Positions 7,430 to 16,288 of a stretch of DNA of 64,000 nucleotides are shown piece by piece. Source of the stretch: an uncultured Muribaculaceae bacterium (lineage in GTDB: Bacteria; Bacteroidota; Bacteroidia; Bacteroidales; Muribaculaceae). The translations under genes and the position numbers were made by a program. The stretch is from assembly GCA_910578365.1 (NCBI GenBank), contig CAJTRC010000002.1, positions 6,696 to 70,695 of the forward strand. Direction: 5' to 3'. Below the pieces are notes generated by a model that saw nothing but the letters and a program-made list of their open reading frames with translations, was not told the origin of the DNA and searched no databases. Within the stretch, counting starts at the first letter, position 1; every line of letters starts with the position of its first letter.

Positions 7430-8889
7430 GTTTACCAATCATTATAATACTGACCATCGCAGGCTATTTCGGCCTGCTGATGGCGGTTTCAGCTGTGGCG
7501 TCGCGTGGCAGCGACAATTCTACTTTTTTCACCGGCAACCGCCGAGTGCCTTGGTTTGTGGTGGCTTTCGCCATGATTGGCGCGCCGATATCGGGTGTGA
7601 CTTTTATATCGGTGCCCGGCATGGTGGCCGACAAGGGCTACAGCTATCTGCAGATGGTGCTGGGCTTTATTGTGGGCTATGTGCTGATTGCATTTGTGCT
7701 TGTGCCACTGTTCTACCGCAAGAACATGCTATCGATTTACGGCTATCTTGAGGAACGTTTCGGCAGCGACAGTTACCGTACCGGAGCATGGTTCTTTTTT
7801 GTATCGAAAATGCTTGGCGCCGCCGTACGCTTTTTTGTGGTATGCTCGGTGCTGCAGCTGCTGGTATTCGGTCCGCTGGGCGTGCCTTTCATATTTAATG
7901 TAATCGTGACGATAGCGCTGATATGGCTGTATACGGTGCAGGGAGGTGTAAAAACTCTTATCTGGACCGACACTCTGAAAAGTTTCTGCCTTATCGGCTC
8001 CATAGTCCTGTGCATATTCTTCATAGCCTCCGACCTTGGTTTCGACTTCAAGGGCATGGTCAAGGCGATAGCCGACCATGAAAGCTCGCGGATGTTCTTC
8101 TTCGACAATCCCAAGGAAAGTACCTACTTCTGGAAGCAGTTTATTGCCGGTGTGTTCATGGCCATCGCCACCACCGGCCTCGACCAGGACATGATGCAGC
8201 GCAACCTCGCGTGCAAGGACGCCGCACAAAGCCGTAAAAATATGATAGTAAGCGGCGTGACACAGTTCTTTGTCATAGCGCTGTTTCTGCTGCTGGGCAC
8301 ACTGCTGCTGCTTTATCTCAACCATCACTCGATTGCCCTGCCGGAGAAGTCCGACGACATCTTCGGAATGGTGGCTACCTCCGACGCCATGCCGGTGTGG
8401 GTGGGCATATTGTTTGTGCTGGGGCTTATAGCCGCCGCATACTCGGCTGCCGGATCGGCTCTGACCTCGCTGACCACCTCGTTTACCGTCGACATTCTTG
8501 GCGCACACCGTCAGAACGACCAGAATAAACTTACACGCACACGCCGAAACGTGCATATAGGCATGTCGGTGATAATGGGTGCGGTGATTGTGGTGTTCTA
8601 CTACATGAGCAACCAGGACGCCATATCGGCCGTGTACACTCTGGCTTCGTACACCTACGGCCCGATTTTGGGTCTGTTTGTATTCGGCATGTTCTCGAAA
8701 CGCCTTGTACGCGACCGCCTTGTACCGGCTGTGTGTATAGCCGCTCCGGTACTTTCGTGGGGCACGCAGTGGGCGCTCGTGCAGCTGTGGGGCTACCACA
8801 CCGGCTTCGAGCTGCTGCTGATCAATGCCTGTTACACCATGCTGGGTCTTTGGATTTCCGCACCGCGGACAGTCAAGGCAGTAGCATAA
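7426..8889 (+). CDS. Sodium:solute symporter family protein
   Basis: The 487-residue membrane protein has about 13 hydrophobic helices with the SSS pattern: an early SRGSDNSTFFTGNRRVPWF segment after helix 1, GAPISGVTF, GFIVGYVLIAFVLVPLFYR, and TTGLDQDMMQRNLACKD in the middle, as in the SGLT/PutP superfamily. Such carriers take up sugars, amino acids or carboxylates with Na+. The ATG overlaps the end of the NamZ gene by four bases, so the two are translationally coupled, and a sugar from peptidoglycan (MurNAc or a disaccharide) is the best guess for the cargo. The cargo cannot be read from sequence. Confidence 0.85.
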   Translation: MSLPIIIILTIAGYFGLLMAVSAVASRGSDNSTFFTGNRRVPWFVVAFAMIGAPISGVTFISVPGMVADKGYSYLQMVLGFIVGYVLIAFVLVPLFYRKNMLSIYGYLEERFGSDSYRTGAWFFFVSKMLGAAVRFFVVCSVLQLLVFGPLGVPFIFNVIVTIALIWLYTVQGGVKTLIWTDTLKSFCLIGSIVLCIFFIASDLGFDFKGMVKAIADHESSRMFFFDNPKESTYFWKQFIAGVFMAIATTGLDQDMMQRNLACKDAAQSRKNMIVSGVTQFFVIALFLLLGTLLLLYLNHHSIALPEKSDDIFGMVATSDAMPVWVGILFVLGLIAAAYSAAGSALTSLTTSFTVDILGAHRQNDQNKLTRTRRNVHIGMSVIMGAVIVVFYYMSNQDAISAVYTLASYTYGPILGLFVFGMFSKRLVRDRLVPAVCIAAPVLSWGTQWALVQLWGYHTGFELLLINACYTMLGLWISAPRTVKAVA

Positions 8890-8908
8890 CTTAGAACTTG
8901 TTAAGAAT

Positions 8909-9811
8909 TTGTCAAAGGAACTTATTAACCGATATGTATGGCTTGTAGACACCATACGCCGCTACGGGCGCATTTCGCGCAAAGAACTTGATGCCTGCTG
9001 GCGACGGAGCAGGTTCGGCGACGGCAGGCCAATGCCGCGCCGTACCTTCTACAATTACCGCCAGGGAGTGGAGCAGCTGTTCGGGCTAAATATCGAATGC
9101 GACCCCACCACTTACGAATATTATATAAGCGAGGAAGACCCGCACGACCGCAGTGTCACCGACTGGTTGCTCGACTCCTCGGCCATGAGCCATGTCCTTA
9201 CAGGCGCCCGCGATGTGGCCGGCAAGATTTTTCTTGAGGCGGTTCCTTCGTCGAGGGCTTTCCTCGGAGTGATTATCGATGCGCTCCGCGAGAACCGCCG
9301 CCTGAAATTCGACTATCACTCTTACACCCGTTCGAAGCCGACCTCGGGCATTGTATTCGAGCCTTATCTGCTTAAGATTTTCCGACAGCGATGGTATGTG
9401 GCCGGACGCAACGTGGCCGAAGGGCGAATCAAAACCTACGCCCTTGACCGCATGAACTCATGTGTGATGACCACCGACGGCTTCACGCCCGACCCTACAT
9501 TCAATGCCGAATCGTATTTCCACGATGCTTTCGGTATTGTAGTCACCGAGTCTGAACCGCGAAGTGTGGTTATCCGTACCGACCCTCGCCAGGCCAAGTA
9601 TTTCAGAGCCCTTCCACTGCATCACTCGCAGGAGGAGATGGTACACGACGAATTCAGCGACTTTCATCTGCAGCTGCGGCTCACCGACGATTTCGTGGCC
9701 GAACTGCTCAGCTACGGCCCGAGGATTCAGGTGATTGCTCCGCCGGAGCTGAAGGCAAGGATGCGGTCGGAGTACCAGCAGGCACTGAGGCTGTACGACT
9801 CTCACGCCTGA
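8909..9811 (+). CDS. WYL-domain transcriptional regulator
   Basis: The 300-residue protein has an N-terminal winged-helix region (about 1-75, with the RRTFYNYRQGVEQLF recognition-type segment), a middle WYL domain (about 125-195) containing the RQRWYVAGRN variant of the WYL motif, and a C-terminal WCX-like domain. WYL domains sense small ligands or nucleic acid, and the proteins act as DNA-binding regulators. The start is TTG at 8909, 19 bases after the symporter stop; no ATG fits. It may control the preceding two genes. Its last 104 bases are antisense to the 3' end of the permease gene on the other strand. Confidence 0.88.
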   Translation: MSKELINRYVWLVDTIRRYGRISRKELDACWRRSRFGDGRPMPRRTFYNYRQGVEQLFGLNIECDPTTYEYYISEEDPHDRSVTDWLLDSSAMSHVLTGARDVAGKIFLEAVPSSRAFLGVIIDALRENRRLKFDYHSYTRSKPTSGIVFEPYLLKIFRQRWYVAGRNVAEGRIKTYALDRMNSCVMTTDGFTPDPTFNAESYFHDAFGIVVTESEPRSVVIRTDPRQAKYFRALPLHHSQEEMVHDEFSDFHLQLRLTDDFVAELLSYGPRIQVIAPPELKARMRSEYQQALRLYDSHA

Positions 9812-10979
9812 TATATGCCATCACCCACCAGGCCGACAGGAAGTAGACCCCGGTAAGAATCCACATGGCCAGGAAGGGTTTGACCGACTCGGCCAGGGTG
9901 GCGCCGTTGCTGTTGATGCGTATGAAACCTTCCAGCCCCCATACACCCGGTATCAGGTCGCCGCAGAATCGCCAGAAGTCGTTCATGGCGTAACGCGGCC
10001 AGGTAAGGCCGGAGAGAAACAGAAACACCACCGAAGTAAACACTACCACCATAAAGGTGCTTTCACGCTCCTTGGCAAAATAGGTGAGGGTCTGGCCAAA
10101 GAATGTCGAGGCCAACAGCAGCGGAAATATAAACAGCAGCGCCTCCACCGGATTGCCTATATGCGGCAGATTGAACAAATGCGGTATCAGCACCATCACA
10201 TACATAGCCATAGGCATGTATATAACAGTGTAGCACAGAGCCTTGCCTATAATCAGTGCTGTAGTGGAGGCACCTTTCACCATCTTGGGGTCGATACCTC
10301 CGTTGCGGCGGCGGCGTTCGCGCGACGTGCCTTCGAGCAGCATCACGCCCAGCACCATACTCTGCTGCAGAATCAGAATAACTATGCCCGGAATCACAAA
10401 CGAGGCAAAGCCGTCGCTGGTATCGCCCAGGAAGTTGCTCTCGCTTTCGACGGGCAGCGATGCCATGCCTATCGACGATGCTCCGATAGTTTCGACCCGC
10501 ATGGCTGTTACATCGTGCGCCAGCTTCATCTGCAGGTCGGTAATTGCGCTCAGCAGCGCACGGTAGCGCAGCAGCAGACTCATATCGAAATACATAGGCA
10601 CCGTGGCCTGCTCGCCTGTGGCAAGCTTGCGGGAATAATCCGATGGAATTTCCATTATGGCGAAAACCTCGCCGGCGGCCATGCGGGCCTTGGCGTCGGA
10701 CAGGTTGGCATCGTAGGAATATATCGTCACCGCCGGAGCAGCCGATGCCGAGCGCACCAGTTCGCGCGACTCTGCACTGCGGCTGTTGTCAACAATAGAT
10801 ATAGGCAGCTGACGCACAACCTCGGGATTGTATATCAGAGTGTACACAATAGGATACAGCAGCGGAAGCGCCACGAAAAACAGCAACGCGCCGGCATCGT
10901 GCGTAACAATGCTGAATTCATGGGCAAACACTTCGCTTAGCGAGCGTAACCATCGGCCTATGTTTTTGAACACATTCAT
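9708..10979 (-). CDS. ABC-2 type permease, second of pair
   Basis: This 423-residue inner-membrane protein has one N-terminal helix (about 29-48), a large extracytoplasmic domain (about 50-195) and five C-terminal helices, the ABC2_membrane_3 layout of multidrug or YhiI/YbhR-like exporters. Its last 30 or so residues, rich in Ser, Ala and Pro, are encoded antisense to the WYL gene and look like a low-constraint tail. It follows its sister permease by two bases and closes the operon tolC-hlyD-permease-permease. No ATP-binding subunit is encoded in the set. Export of toxic or hydrophobic compounds is the family role; the cargo is unknown. Confidence 0.88.
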   Translation of the reverse strand: MNVFKNIGRWLRSLSEVFAHEFSIVTHDAGALLFFVALPLLYPIVYTLIYNPEVVRQLPISIVDNSRSAESRELVRSASAAPAVTIYSYDANLSDAKARMAAGEVFAIMEIPSDYSRKLATGEQATVPMYFDMSLLLRYRALLSAITDLQMKLAHDVTAMRVETIGASSIGMASLPVESESNFLGDTSDGFASFVIPGIVILILQQSMVLGVMLLEGTSRERRRRNGGIDPKMVKGASTTALIIGKALCYTVIYMPMAMYVMVLIPHLFNLPHIGNPVEALLFIFPLLLASTFFGQTLTYFAKERESTFMVVVFTSVVFLFLSGLTWPRYAMNDFWRFCGDLIPGVWGLEGFIRINSNGATLAESVKPFLAMWILTGVYFLSAWWVMAYIRRESRTASVPAGTPTASLPSAPAEQSPESSGRS

Positions 10980-10981
10980 AA

Positions 10982-12142
10982 TCAGGGAACATATACAGGT
11001 TTAAGGCAGGCTTTTTTAAGGCGCCACGCCAGAGTGCAGCCTATGGGCACAAACAGTATCAGCGCCACATAGTACAGGCGGACATAGTATATGGGCCAGC
11101 CGTTAAGCACATCGCTTACATATATAAGAAACAGATAGCGCACCGGTATGGCATAGCTGAATATAGCCAAAGCTCCGTACATGCTCTGCACGGGAAACGA
11201 GAAGCCGGTGAGCGAGAAGCTGAGAATGCCCAGCAGCGACAGCACCGACAAACTCAGTCGAGGATTTGGAAACACACTCACCACAAACAGTGCCATAGCC
11301 TGGCAGGCCATTACAAACAGCAGCACCGCCAGAGCCATCCACCACAGCGAGCCGGCAACCGGAAAGTGGCAATATCCCCACAGGAGCGACATTATGCCAA
11401 GCCCTACCACACTGAATATTACCGTATGCGGCAACAGTTTGCCGACCAAAGCCACCGACATGCGGCCATGAGCCGTAGCCAGCCACTGTGACGATGTTCC
11501 GTTCTTGATTTCCATTGTAATGGCAAAAGCCGTGGTAAGGAAAATCATCAGGGCGAGCACACCGTATATAAACGACGGACACAGATAAATGGAGTAGCTG
11601 AGCCACGGATTGCCCAGCGGATGTTCCTGCACGGTCATAGGCTGTATCAGTGAGCCTACCATGGCGGGGTCGGCGCCGGCGCTTACCAGAGTTGCGGTCA
11701 CAAGGCCACCGGTGGTTGTAACTGCCACGGTCTTGAAACCTTTGAAGGCCAGTGTGCCGGGCACAAAGTACGTCATGTTGCTGTAGTACTCCAGTGTGGG
11801 CGTGCGGCCGCCAAGTGCGTCGGCCTCGAAGTTGGCCGGGATTACAAAGAAGCCGTATATTTCGCCTGCGCGCACACGGTCGAGGGCTTTGTCGTAGCTC
11901 TCAATTCGCTCCGATACATCAATAGTTTCGAGTGCGTTGAGGGTACGGGTTACCTTGCGCGACATGGTCGAGTGGTCGAGGTCGACTACTGCTACGGGAG
12001 TTTTCAACGGCAGGCCGGGCTCCAGAAGGCTCACGAAGAAGAGCGCACAGAGCATCGGCACCAGTACCATGGCGCAGATATAGATTCTGCGGCTGCCCAG
12101 ACGGCGCACTTCGCGTAATATTGAAGCTTTCAGACCAAGCAT
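10982..12142 (-). CDS. ABC-2 type permease, first of pair
   Basis: The 386-residue protein has the same layout as the next gene: a first helix at about 24-42, an extracytoplasmic domain to about 185, then helices including FIYGVLALMIFLTTAFAITM and the family-typical FSLTGFSFPVQSM. The two are distant paralogues and should form a heterodimeric channel. The ATG at 12142 follows the HlyD stop by 42 bases. The pair, with the periplasmic adaptor and TolC-like duct encoded upstream, makes a tripartite exporter spanning both membranes. Confidence 0.88.
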   Translation of the reverse strand: MLGLKASILREVRRLGSRRIYICAMVLVPMLCALFFVSLLEPGLPLKTPVAVVDLDHSTMSRKVTRTLNALETIDVSERIESYDKALDRVRAGEIYGFFVIPANFEADALGGRTPTLEYYSNMTYFVPGTLAFKGFKTVAVTTTGGLVTATLVSAGADPAMVGSLIQPMTVQEHPLGNPWLSYSIYLCPSFIYGVLALMIFLTTAFAITMEIKNGTSSQWLATAHGRMSVALVGKLLPHTVIFSVVGLGIMSLLWGYCHFPVAGSLWWMALAVLLFVMACQAMALFVVSVFPNPRLSLSVLSLLGILSFSLTGFSFPVQSMYGALAIFSYAIPVRYLFLIYVSDVLNGWPIYYVRLYYVALILFVPIGCTLAWRLKKACLKPVYVP

Positions 12143-12184
12143 GTTTGGGGTTCGGGATTTATGAGTTAATGTTTAAGGTAGAAA

Positions 12185-13192
12185 TTACGGCTTATATATT
12201 ATCGACATGCCCGGACGCAGGCCATCGACTTTCTTAGTCGGACGTGCCTTGATTTGGAAGGTGCGGCTGTCCCATTCGCCGGTGGCTTTGGTAGAGCGCC
12301 ATGTAGCGTAGGATCCCATGTCGCGGATAAAGTATATCTCCACTTCGATATCCTTCATGCCCAGCGCCGGAACCATTACGTTGATTTTCTTGCCCATGAC
12401 AAGGTCGTTGAGCAGTTCCTCGCGCACGTTGAAGGTAATCCAGCGCTTGTCGGTGCGCAGCAGGTTCATAATCGGGGCACCCATGGCCACGAGTTCGCCC
12501 ACTTCGGGATAAATCTGATCGATGGTGCCGTCGAACGGAGCGGTCAGATATGCGTCGTCGAGCACGGCCTGCACTTGCTCCACGCCACCGTGTGCAGCGC
12601 TGACCATAGCTGCTGTCGACTCCTTGTCTTCTTTCTGGGCACCGGCCACAGCCAGACGGTACTGGCTTTCGGCGGCAGCCGCACCGGCCACAGCGGCGTC
12701 ATAGGCGGCTTTGGCTTCATCGCGCTTCTGCTCACTCATCACGCCCTCGCCATAGAGGCGTTCCATGCGGTTGTAGGTTTTTTGGGTAATGTCGACTGCG
12801 GTTTTGGCCTGCTGCCATATATCATAGGCCGACTGTATGATTTGCTTGCGTGTGCCGGCATCGACCTTGCGGTTCTGGGCCCGGGCCACGTCCTGCATGG
12901 CCTCAGCCTGTGTCAACTGTGCCTCGACTACTGCCGAGTGGATGCACACCAGAGTATCGCCGGCATGCACGCTGTCGCCCTCCTGCACATAGAATTCGAC
13001 AATGCGTCCGGGCAGTTTGCCTGATATACGTACTGTGGTGCCTTCGGCCTGGCCTTCGATAAAGTCGTCGGGCTTGTTCATAAACAGGAAACCGGCCACG
13101 GCCACGGCCAATACTACCATTACAACCACAGCCAGACTGATAAGCAGGCTTCTGGATGCACGTTTTTCTGATTGATTGTTCTCGCTTGCCAT
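12185..13192 (-). CDS. HlyD/EmrA-type periplasmic adaptor protein
   Basis: The 335-residue protein has a short cytoplasmic N-terminus, one anchor helix (about 16-34), a biotinyl-lipoyl-like half motif (about 50-80, RISGKLPGRIVEFYVQEGD), an alpha-helical hairpin (about 85-190), the second lipoyl half with APFDGTIDQIYPEVGELV, and a beta-barrel domain. Adaptors of this family bridge an inner-membrane exporter and a TolC duct. It is 34 bases downstream of the TolC-like gene and upstream of two ABC-2 permeases. Confidence 0.92.
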   Translation of the reverse strand: MASENNQSEKRASRSLLISLAVVVMVVLAVAVAGFLFMNKPDDFIEGQAEGTTVRISGKLPGRIVEFYVQEGDSVHAGDTLVCIHSAVVEAQLTQAEAMQDVARAQNRKVDAGTRKQIIQSAYDIWQQAKTAVDITQKTYNRMERLYGEGVMSEQKRDEAKAAYDAAVAGAAAAESQYRLAVAGAQKEDKESTAAMVSAAHGGVEQVQAVLDDAYLTAPFDGTIDQIYPEVGELVAMGAPIMNLLRTDKRWITFNVREELLNDLVMGKKINVMVPALGMKDIEVEIYFIRDMGSYATWRSTKATGEWDSRTFQIKARPTKKVDGLRPGMSIIYKP

Positions 13193-13226
13193 TATATTTT
13201 CGATGTTAAAGTTTTTTTATTATTGT

Positions 13227-14705
13227 TCAGTAGCTCACACCTGTATCGGGCATAAGTGTGCCCAGAGCCTTGCGCAGATATGTATTGCATAGCCGCACGT
13301 CTACCATTGCATCGATTTGCTCCGAGTGGGCTTTGAGCCACGCTGTCTGGGCTTCCATTACATTGTCGGGGGTTGCCACGCCCTCTTTATAGGCCAGTGT
13401 GGCCGTGCGCAGATTTTCGTCGGCTTTCTTAAGGTTCACGGAGGTCATGCCGTAGGTGGTATAGGCCTCCTGAGTGTGCTGCATCGCCTGGTTTACCTGC
13501 AGTTCAACCATATCGCGGGCGTCGGCCAGTTCGAGTTTGCTTATCACCTCGGCGCTCTCGGCCGCCTTGTATTTGGCATAGTTGCCGCCCCAGTGCCAGA
13601 TGGGAATGGTCAGAGTCACACCCACCGAGAAGCCTCCTCCGAATTTCTTTTCAAAACCGTTGTTCACGTTGGGGTTGCTGAAGCTGTACGCACCAATCAG
13701 TGCCAGATTGGGCAGCATCGATGCCCGTGCCACGTTCTTTTGCTGGCCTGCTATGTCGGTGGCAAGCCCCAGGGCGCGGATGTCGGGGCGGCGGTTGTAC
13801 ACCTCCTCCATATTGTAGCCGCCCATTGCTTCGGCTGCAGGCACGGTCGAGGCGTCGACATCCTCGTCGGCCAGCGGAAAACTGCTGTCGACCGGCAGGC
13901 CGCATACCTGGGCCAGAGCCATGCGCGACAGACGCAGACCGTTCTCCACTTTCACCAGGTCGACCTGAGCCGAGTTCAGCTTCACGTCCACGCTGAGCCG
14001 GTCCGACACGGTGGCCACACCGGCTTCCACCATCAGGTTTACATTGTTCTGCAGAGTGTCGAGCAGGTTCACATAGCTCTTTGCGAGCTCGTACTTGGCT
14101 TTGAGCGACACCACCTGCCAGTAAGCGGCATCGACCGCATACACCACATTCTCGGCCTCGCGGATGTTCATCTGTCCGGCCAGCTGCTCGGCAAACTTGG
14201 TTAGCTTGTTCATGGCCACGATTTTGCCGCCCATATACAAGGGCTGTGTAAGAGTGATGGCACCGAAGAACACGTTGTGGATGTCGTAGGTCATGGCCTC
14301 TTTCGGAATCACGGCCACCTGGCTTGGCACCGGTGTACCGTTGTTCATCACCGGTTCGCCGGTAATCGGATTTTTTACGATGTTGTACTGATAGGTCCCG
14401 GTAGCAGGGTCGAAGCTTTTGGTGGGCAGCATGGCGTCCTCGCCAAGCAGCGCTATCTGACGCTGATTGTAAGCATATCCGCCGGCAAAATCAATGGCGG
14501 GCAGATAGGCGGCAAAAGCCTCTTTGTTCTGGTATTGAGCAGTCGTAATCCGCTGACGGCTAATCATCAGCTGTTTGTTGCTGCGCAGAGCCATGCTCCG
14601 GCAGGAGTCGAGAGTCACCGGGGCCTGGGCCTGCAAGCCGGCGGCCGACAGCGGCATGAAGCTTGCTATGGCAAGCAGTGCGGTGAATATCAGTTTTAAC
14701 TTCAT
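13227..14705 (-). CDS. TolC-family outer membrane efflux protein
   Basis: The product of about 492 residues starts with a signal peptide (from MKLKLIFTALLAIASFMPLSAAG) and has the two OEP repeats of the TolC family: long helices with heptad patterns and the LDSCRSMALRSNKQLMISRQ type opening. An insertion of about 50 residues (DAMLPTKSFDPATGTYQYN region, about 90-145) sits in the first repeat. The ATG at 14705 gives the signal peptide; an in-frame start 21 bases upstream does not improve it. It leads the efflux operon. A 33-base perfect palindrome at 14799-14831 lies about 95 bases upstream. Confidence 0.93.
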   Translation of the reverse strand: MKLKLIFTALLAIASFMPLSAAGLQAQAPVTLDSCRSMALRSNKQLMISRQRITTAQYQNKEAFAAYLPAIDFAGGYAYNQRQIALLGEDAMLPTKSFDPATGTYQYNIVKNPITGEPVMNNGTPVPSQVAVIPKEAMTYDIHNVFFGAITLTQPLYMGGKIVAMNKLTKFAEQLAGQMNIREAENVVYAVDAAYWQVVSLKAKYELAKSYVNLLDTLQNNVNLMVEAGVATVSDRLSVDVKLNSAQVDLVKVENGLRLSRMALAQVCGLPVDSSFPLADEDVDASTVPAAEAMGGYNMEEVYNRRPDIRALGLATDIAGQQKNVARASMLPNLALIGAYSFSNPNVNNGFEKKFGGGFSVGVTLTIPIWHWGGNYAKYKAAESAEVISKLELADARDMVELQVNQAMQHTQEAYTTYGMTSVNLKKADENLRTATLAYKEGVATPDNVMEAQTAWLKAHSEQIDAMVDVRLCNTYLRKALGTLMPDTGVSY

Positions 14706-14798
14706 GGTTGAAACGTGTTGTGGCAAATGAATATGGCCCGTACAGTGGCTATACGGGTAATATTATAACCCTATGGCTTTTATAATGTTCAAAAATAA

Positions 14799-14831
14799 TA
14801 GCTTGCAAAATTAATAAAATTTTGCAAGCTA
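14799..14831. promoter_or_regulatory. 33-base perfect palindrome upstream of the efflux operon
   Basis: Two 14-base arms (TAGCTTGCAAAATT and its exact complement) flank a five-base loop AATAA. It lies between the end of the tonB-like gene (14988) and the start of the tolC-like gene (14705), both on the minus strand. On that strand a TATTTTTG box, which fits the -7 consensus, directly follows. It may be an operator of the efflux operon or the terminator of the tonB operon; the tail is only weakly T-rich. Confidence 0.5.
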
Positions 14832-14987
14832 CAAATAACGGAACTTTATAAAAATTTGTTCGATATGTACTTTTTATACAAGGCTTCTTATATTACCACT
14901 TTTGTGGTTGCGGCCGTCGATTACAGTAATGATTATATTTATCGATTACGTGTATCGATATATTGCGGGGTTCTGTAATTATTATGC

Positions 14988-15818
14988 TTACCGTATGGTG
15001 TATACTATGCGTGCGGTGCGGGGTTCGGATTCCTTCACCTTCGAAGCCTGGCGTTTGATGTAGGCCTTGATTTCGGCTTTCAGGGCATTGATTACCCGGG
15101 CATTGCCCACATATTCCGAGTCGGTGGCAGCTGGCACCACGTCGAGGCCCGACAGAGAGCCGTCGGTGTTGATTGTACAGGTGAAGGTGATTTTACCCGG
15201 AGTCTGCATCACCACCGAGGTACTTGTGGGCAGGCCCCATTTGCCGCCGCCGCTACCGCGCACTCCCACGCCCTGGGCATTTGGATTGGTGCCGGCAGGT
15301 TTACCGGCGTTGCCGTCGGCAGTCTTGCTTTTGTTGTTGGTGTTGTTCTTTCCGGCGGCATTGGCAAAGGCATTGGCAGTCTGCTGTGAGGCTTTGCGCC
15401 GTGCCTCCTCTTCCTGCTTCTTTTTCTCCATAGCGGCTATTTCCTCTTTGGTTGGCTGCTTGGGTTTGGTTTCCTGTACCGGTGCAGACTTGGTCGAAGT
15501 AACAGGCTTTGGAGCCGGACCTTTAGGGCCGTTGTCGCTCAGGTCCGTGCCGGACTCAGGAGCCGGAGTGGCGTTGTTGTCTTCAGGCTCCGGGTTTTCA
15601 GCCGGCGCCGATTCTTGGCCATTGAGTGGTTTGGGAAGTTCCTCTTCGATTACCTCCACGAACTCCTCGGGCTCTGCCTCGGCCAGGGTTATGCCGGGCT
15701 TGTCCGTTGTAATATGGCTCAGGTCGAGGTTCCCGTTCACCAGCCACAGCAGTATCAGCAGGGCTATGAGCAGGGTGCCTACGGCGGCATATATTCGTGA
15801 ACGGTCGGTATTGTTCAT
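14988..15818 (-). CDS. TonB/TolA-like energy transducer
   Basis: The 276-residue protein has one N-terminal helix (about 10-27), a long Pro/Glu/Lys-rich periplasm-spanning region (about 45-190, including a TKEEIAAMEKKKQEEEARRK helix of TolA style), and a C-terminal domain (about 195-276) whose pattern KITFTCTINTDGSLSGLDVV resembles TonB C-terminal domains. TonB proteins pass energy from the ExbB/ExbD motor to outer membrane receptors. The ATG overlaps the exbD stop by four bases. The canonical Tyr-Pro TonB motif is not evident, so a specialised transducer is possible. Confidence 0.82.
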   Translation of the reverse strand: MNNTDRSRIYAAVGTLLIALLILLWLVNGNLDLSHITTDKPGITLAEAEPEEFVEVIEEELPKPLNGQESAPAENPEPEDNNATPAPESGTDLSDNGPKGPAPKPVTSTKSAPVQETKPKQPTKEEIAAMEKKKQEEEARRKASQQTANAFANAAGKNNTNNKSKTADGNAGKPAGTNPNAQGVGVRGSGGGKWGLPTSTSVVMQTPGKITFTCTINTDGSLSGLDVVPAATDSEYVGNARVINALKAEIKAYIKRQASKVKESEPRTARIVYTIR

Positions 15819-16285
15819 TGCTGTTGGTCAGTGTTGTCGGCTGCAGCCGCGGCATCTGCTGCGGGCAGCGGAGTATTCTGTGTCGGTTTAGTGGCTAATA
15901 CCATCTTGAATGAGTTTGCAGCGCCTATGTTGAGCACTTCCACCACCTTGCCGTAGGGCACGCGGGTGTCGGCATAAACGGCTACTGCGCCAATGGGGGT
16001 CTGGCTGTTGATTACGCTCAGCTGCTCGGCAAGGCGTTCCAGTGGCACACGGGTCATCTGCGCGGTGTCGTACTGCACGTAATAGTTAGCGGCGGAGTCA
16101 ACGAATACTTTGGTCGACGGTTTCTCGGGAGTCTGCTCCACTCCTTCGGGCAGGTCAATCTCCATGGCTGTCGGAAACACAAAGGTGCTTGTAACCAAAA
16201 AGAAGACCAGCAGAAGGAAAATCACGTCGGTCATGGAGGCCATCGAGAAGGTGGCCATCATGTCTTGCTGTCGTTTGAGTGCCAT
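15815..16285 (-). CDS. exbD: ExbD/TolR biopolymer transport protein
   Basis: The 156-residue protein has the ExbD/TolR layout: a short N-terminus, one helix (about 16-36, SMTDVIFLLLVFFLVTSTFV) carrying the conserved proton-coupling Asp at position 19, then a periplasmic domain ending with an Ala/Asp/Gln-rich tail. It forms the proton-driven motor with ExbB. It starts three bases after the exbB stop and overlaps the tonB-like gene, so the three subunits are tightly coupled. Confidence 0.92.
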   Translation of the reverse strand: MALKRQQDMMATFSMASMTDVIFLLLVFFLVTSTFVFPTAMEIDLPEGVEQTPEKPSTKVFVDSAANYYVQYDTAQMTRVPLERLAEQLSVINSQTPIGAVAVYADTRVPYGKVVEVLNIGAANSFKMVLATKPTQNTPLPAADAAAAADNTDQQQ

Positions 16286-16288
16286 GGC

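Noticed and set aside
7729..8955. Long open frame (408 codons) antisense to the sodium symporter
   Set aside because: It is His/Tyr/Gln-rich with no recognisable motif, and the opposite strand encodes a clear membrane carrier; GC-rich third positions keep antisense frames open throughout this window.
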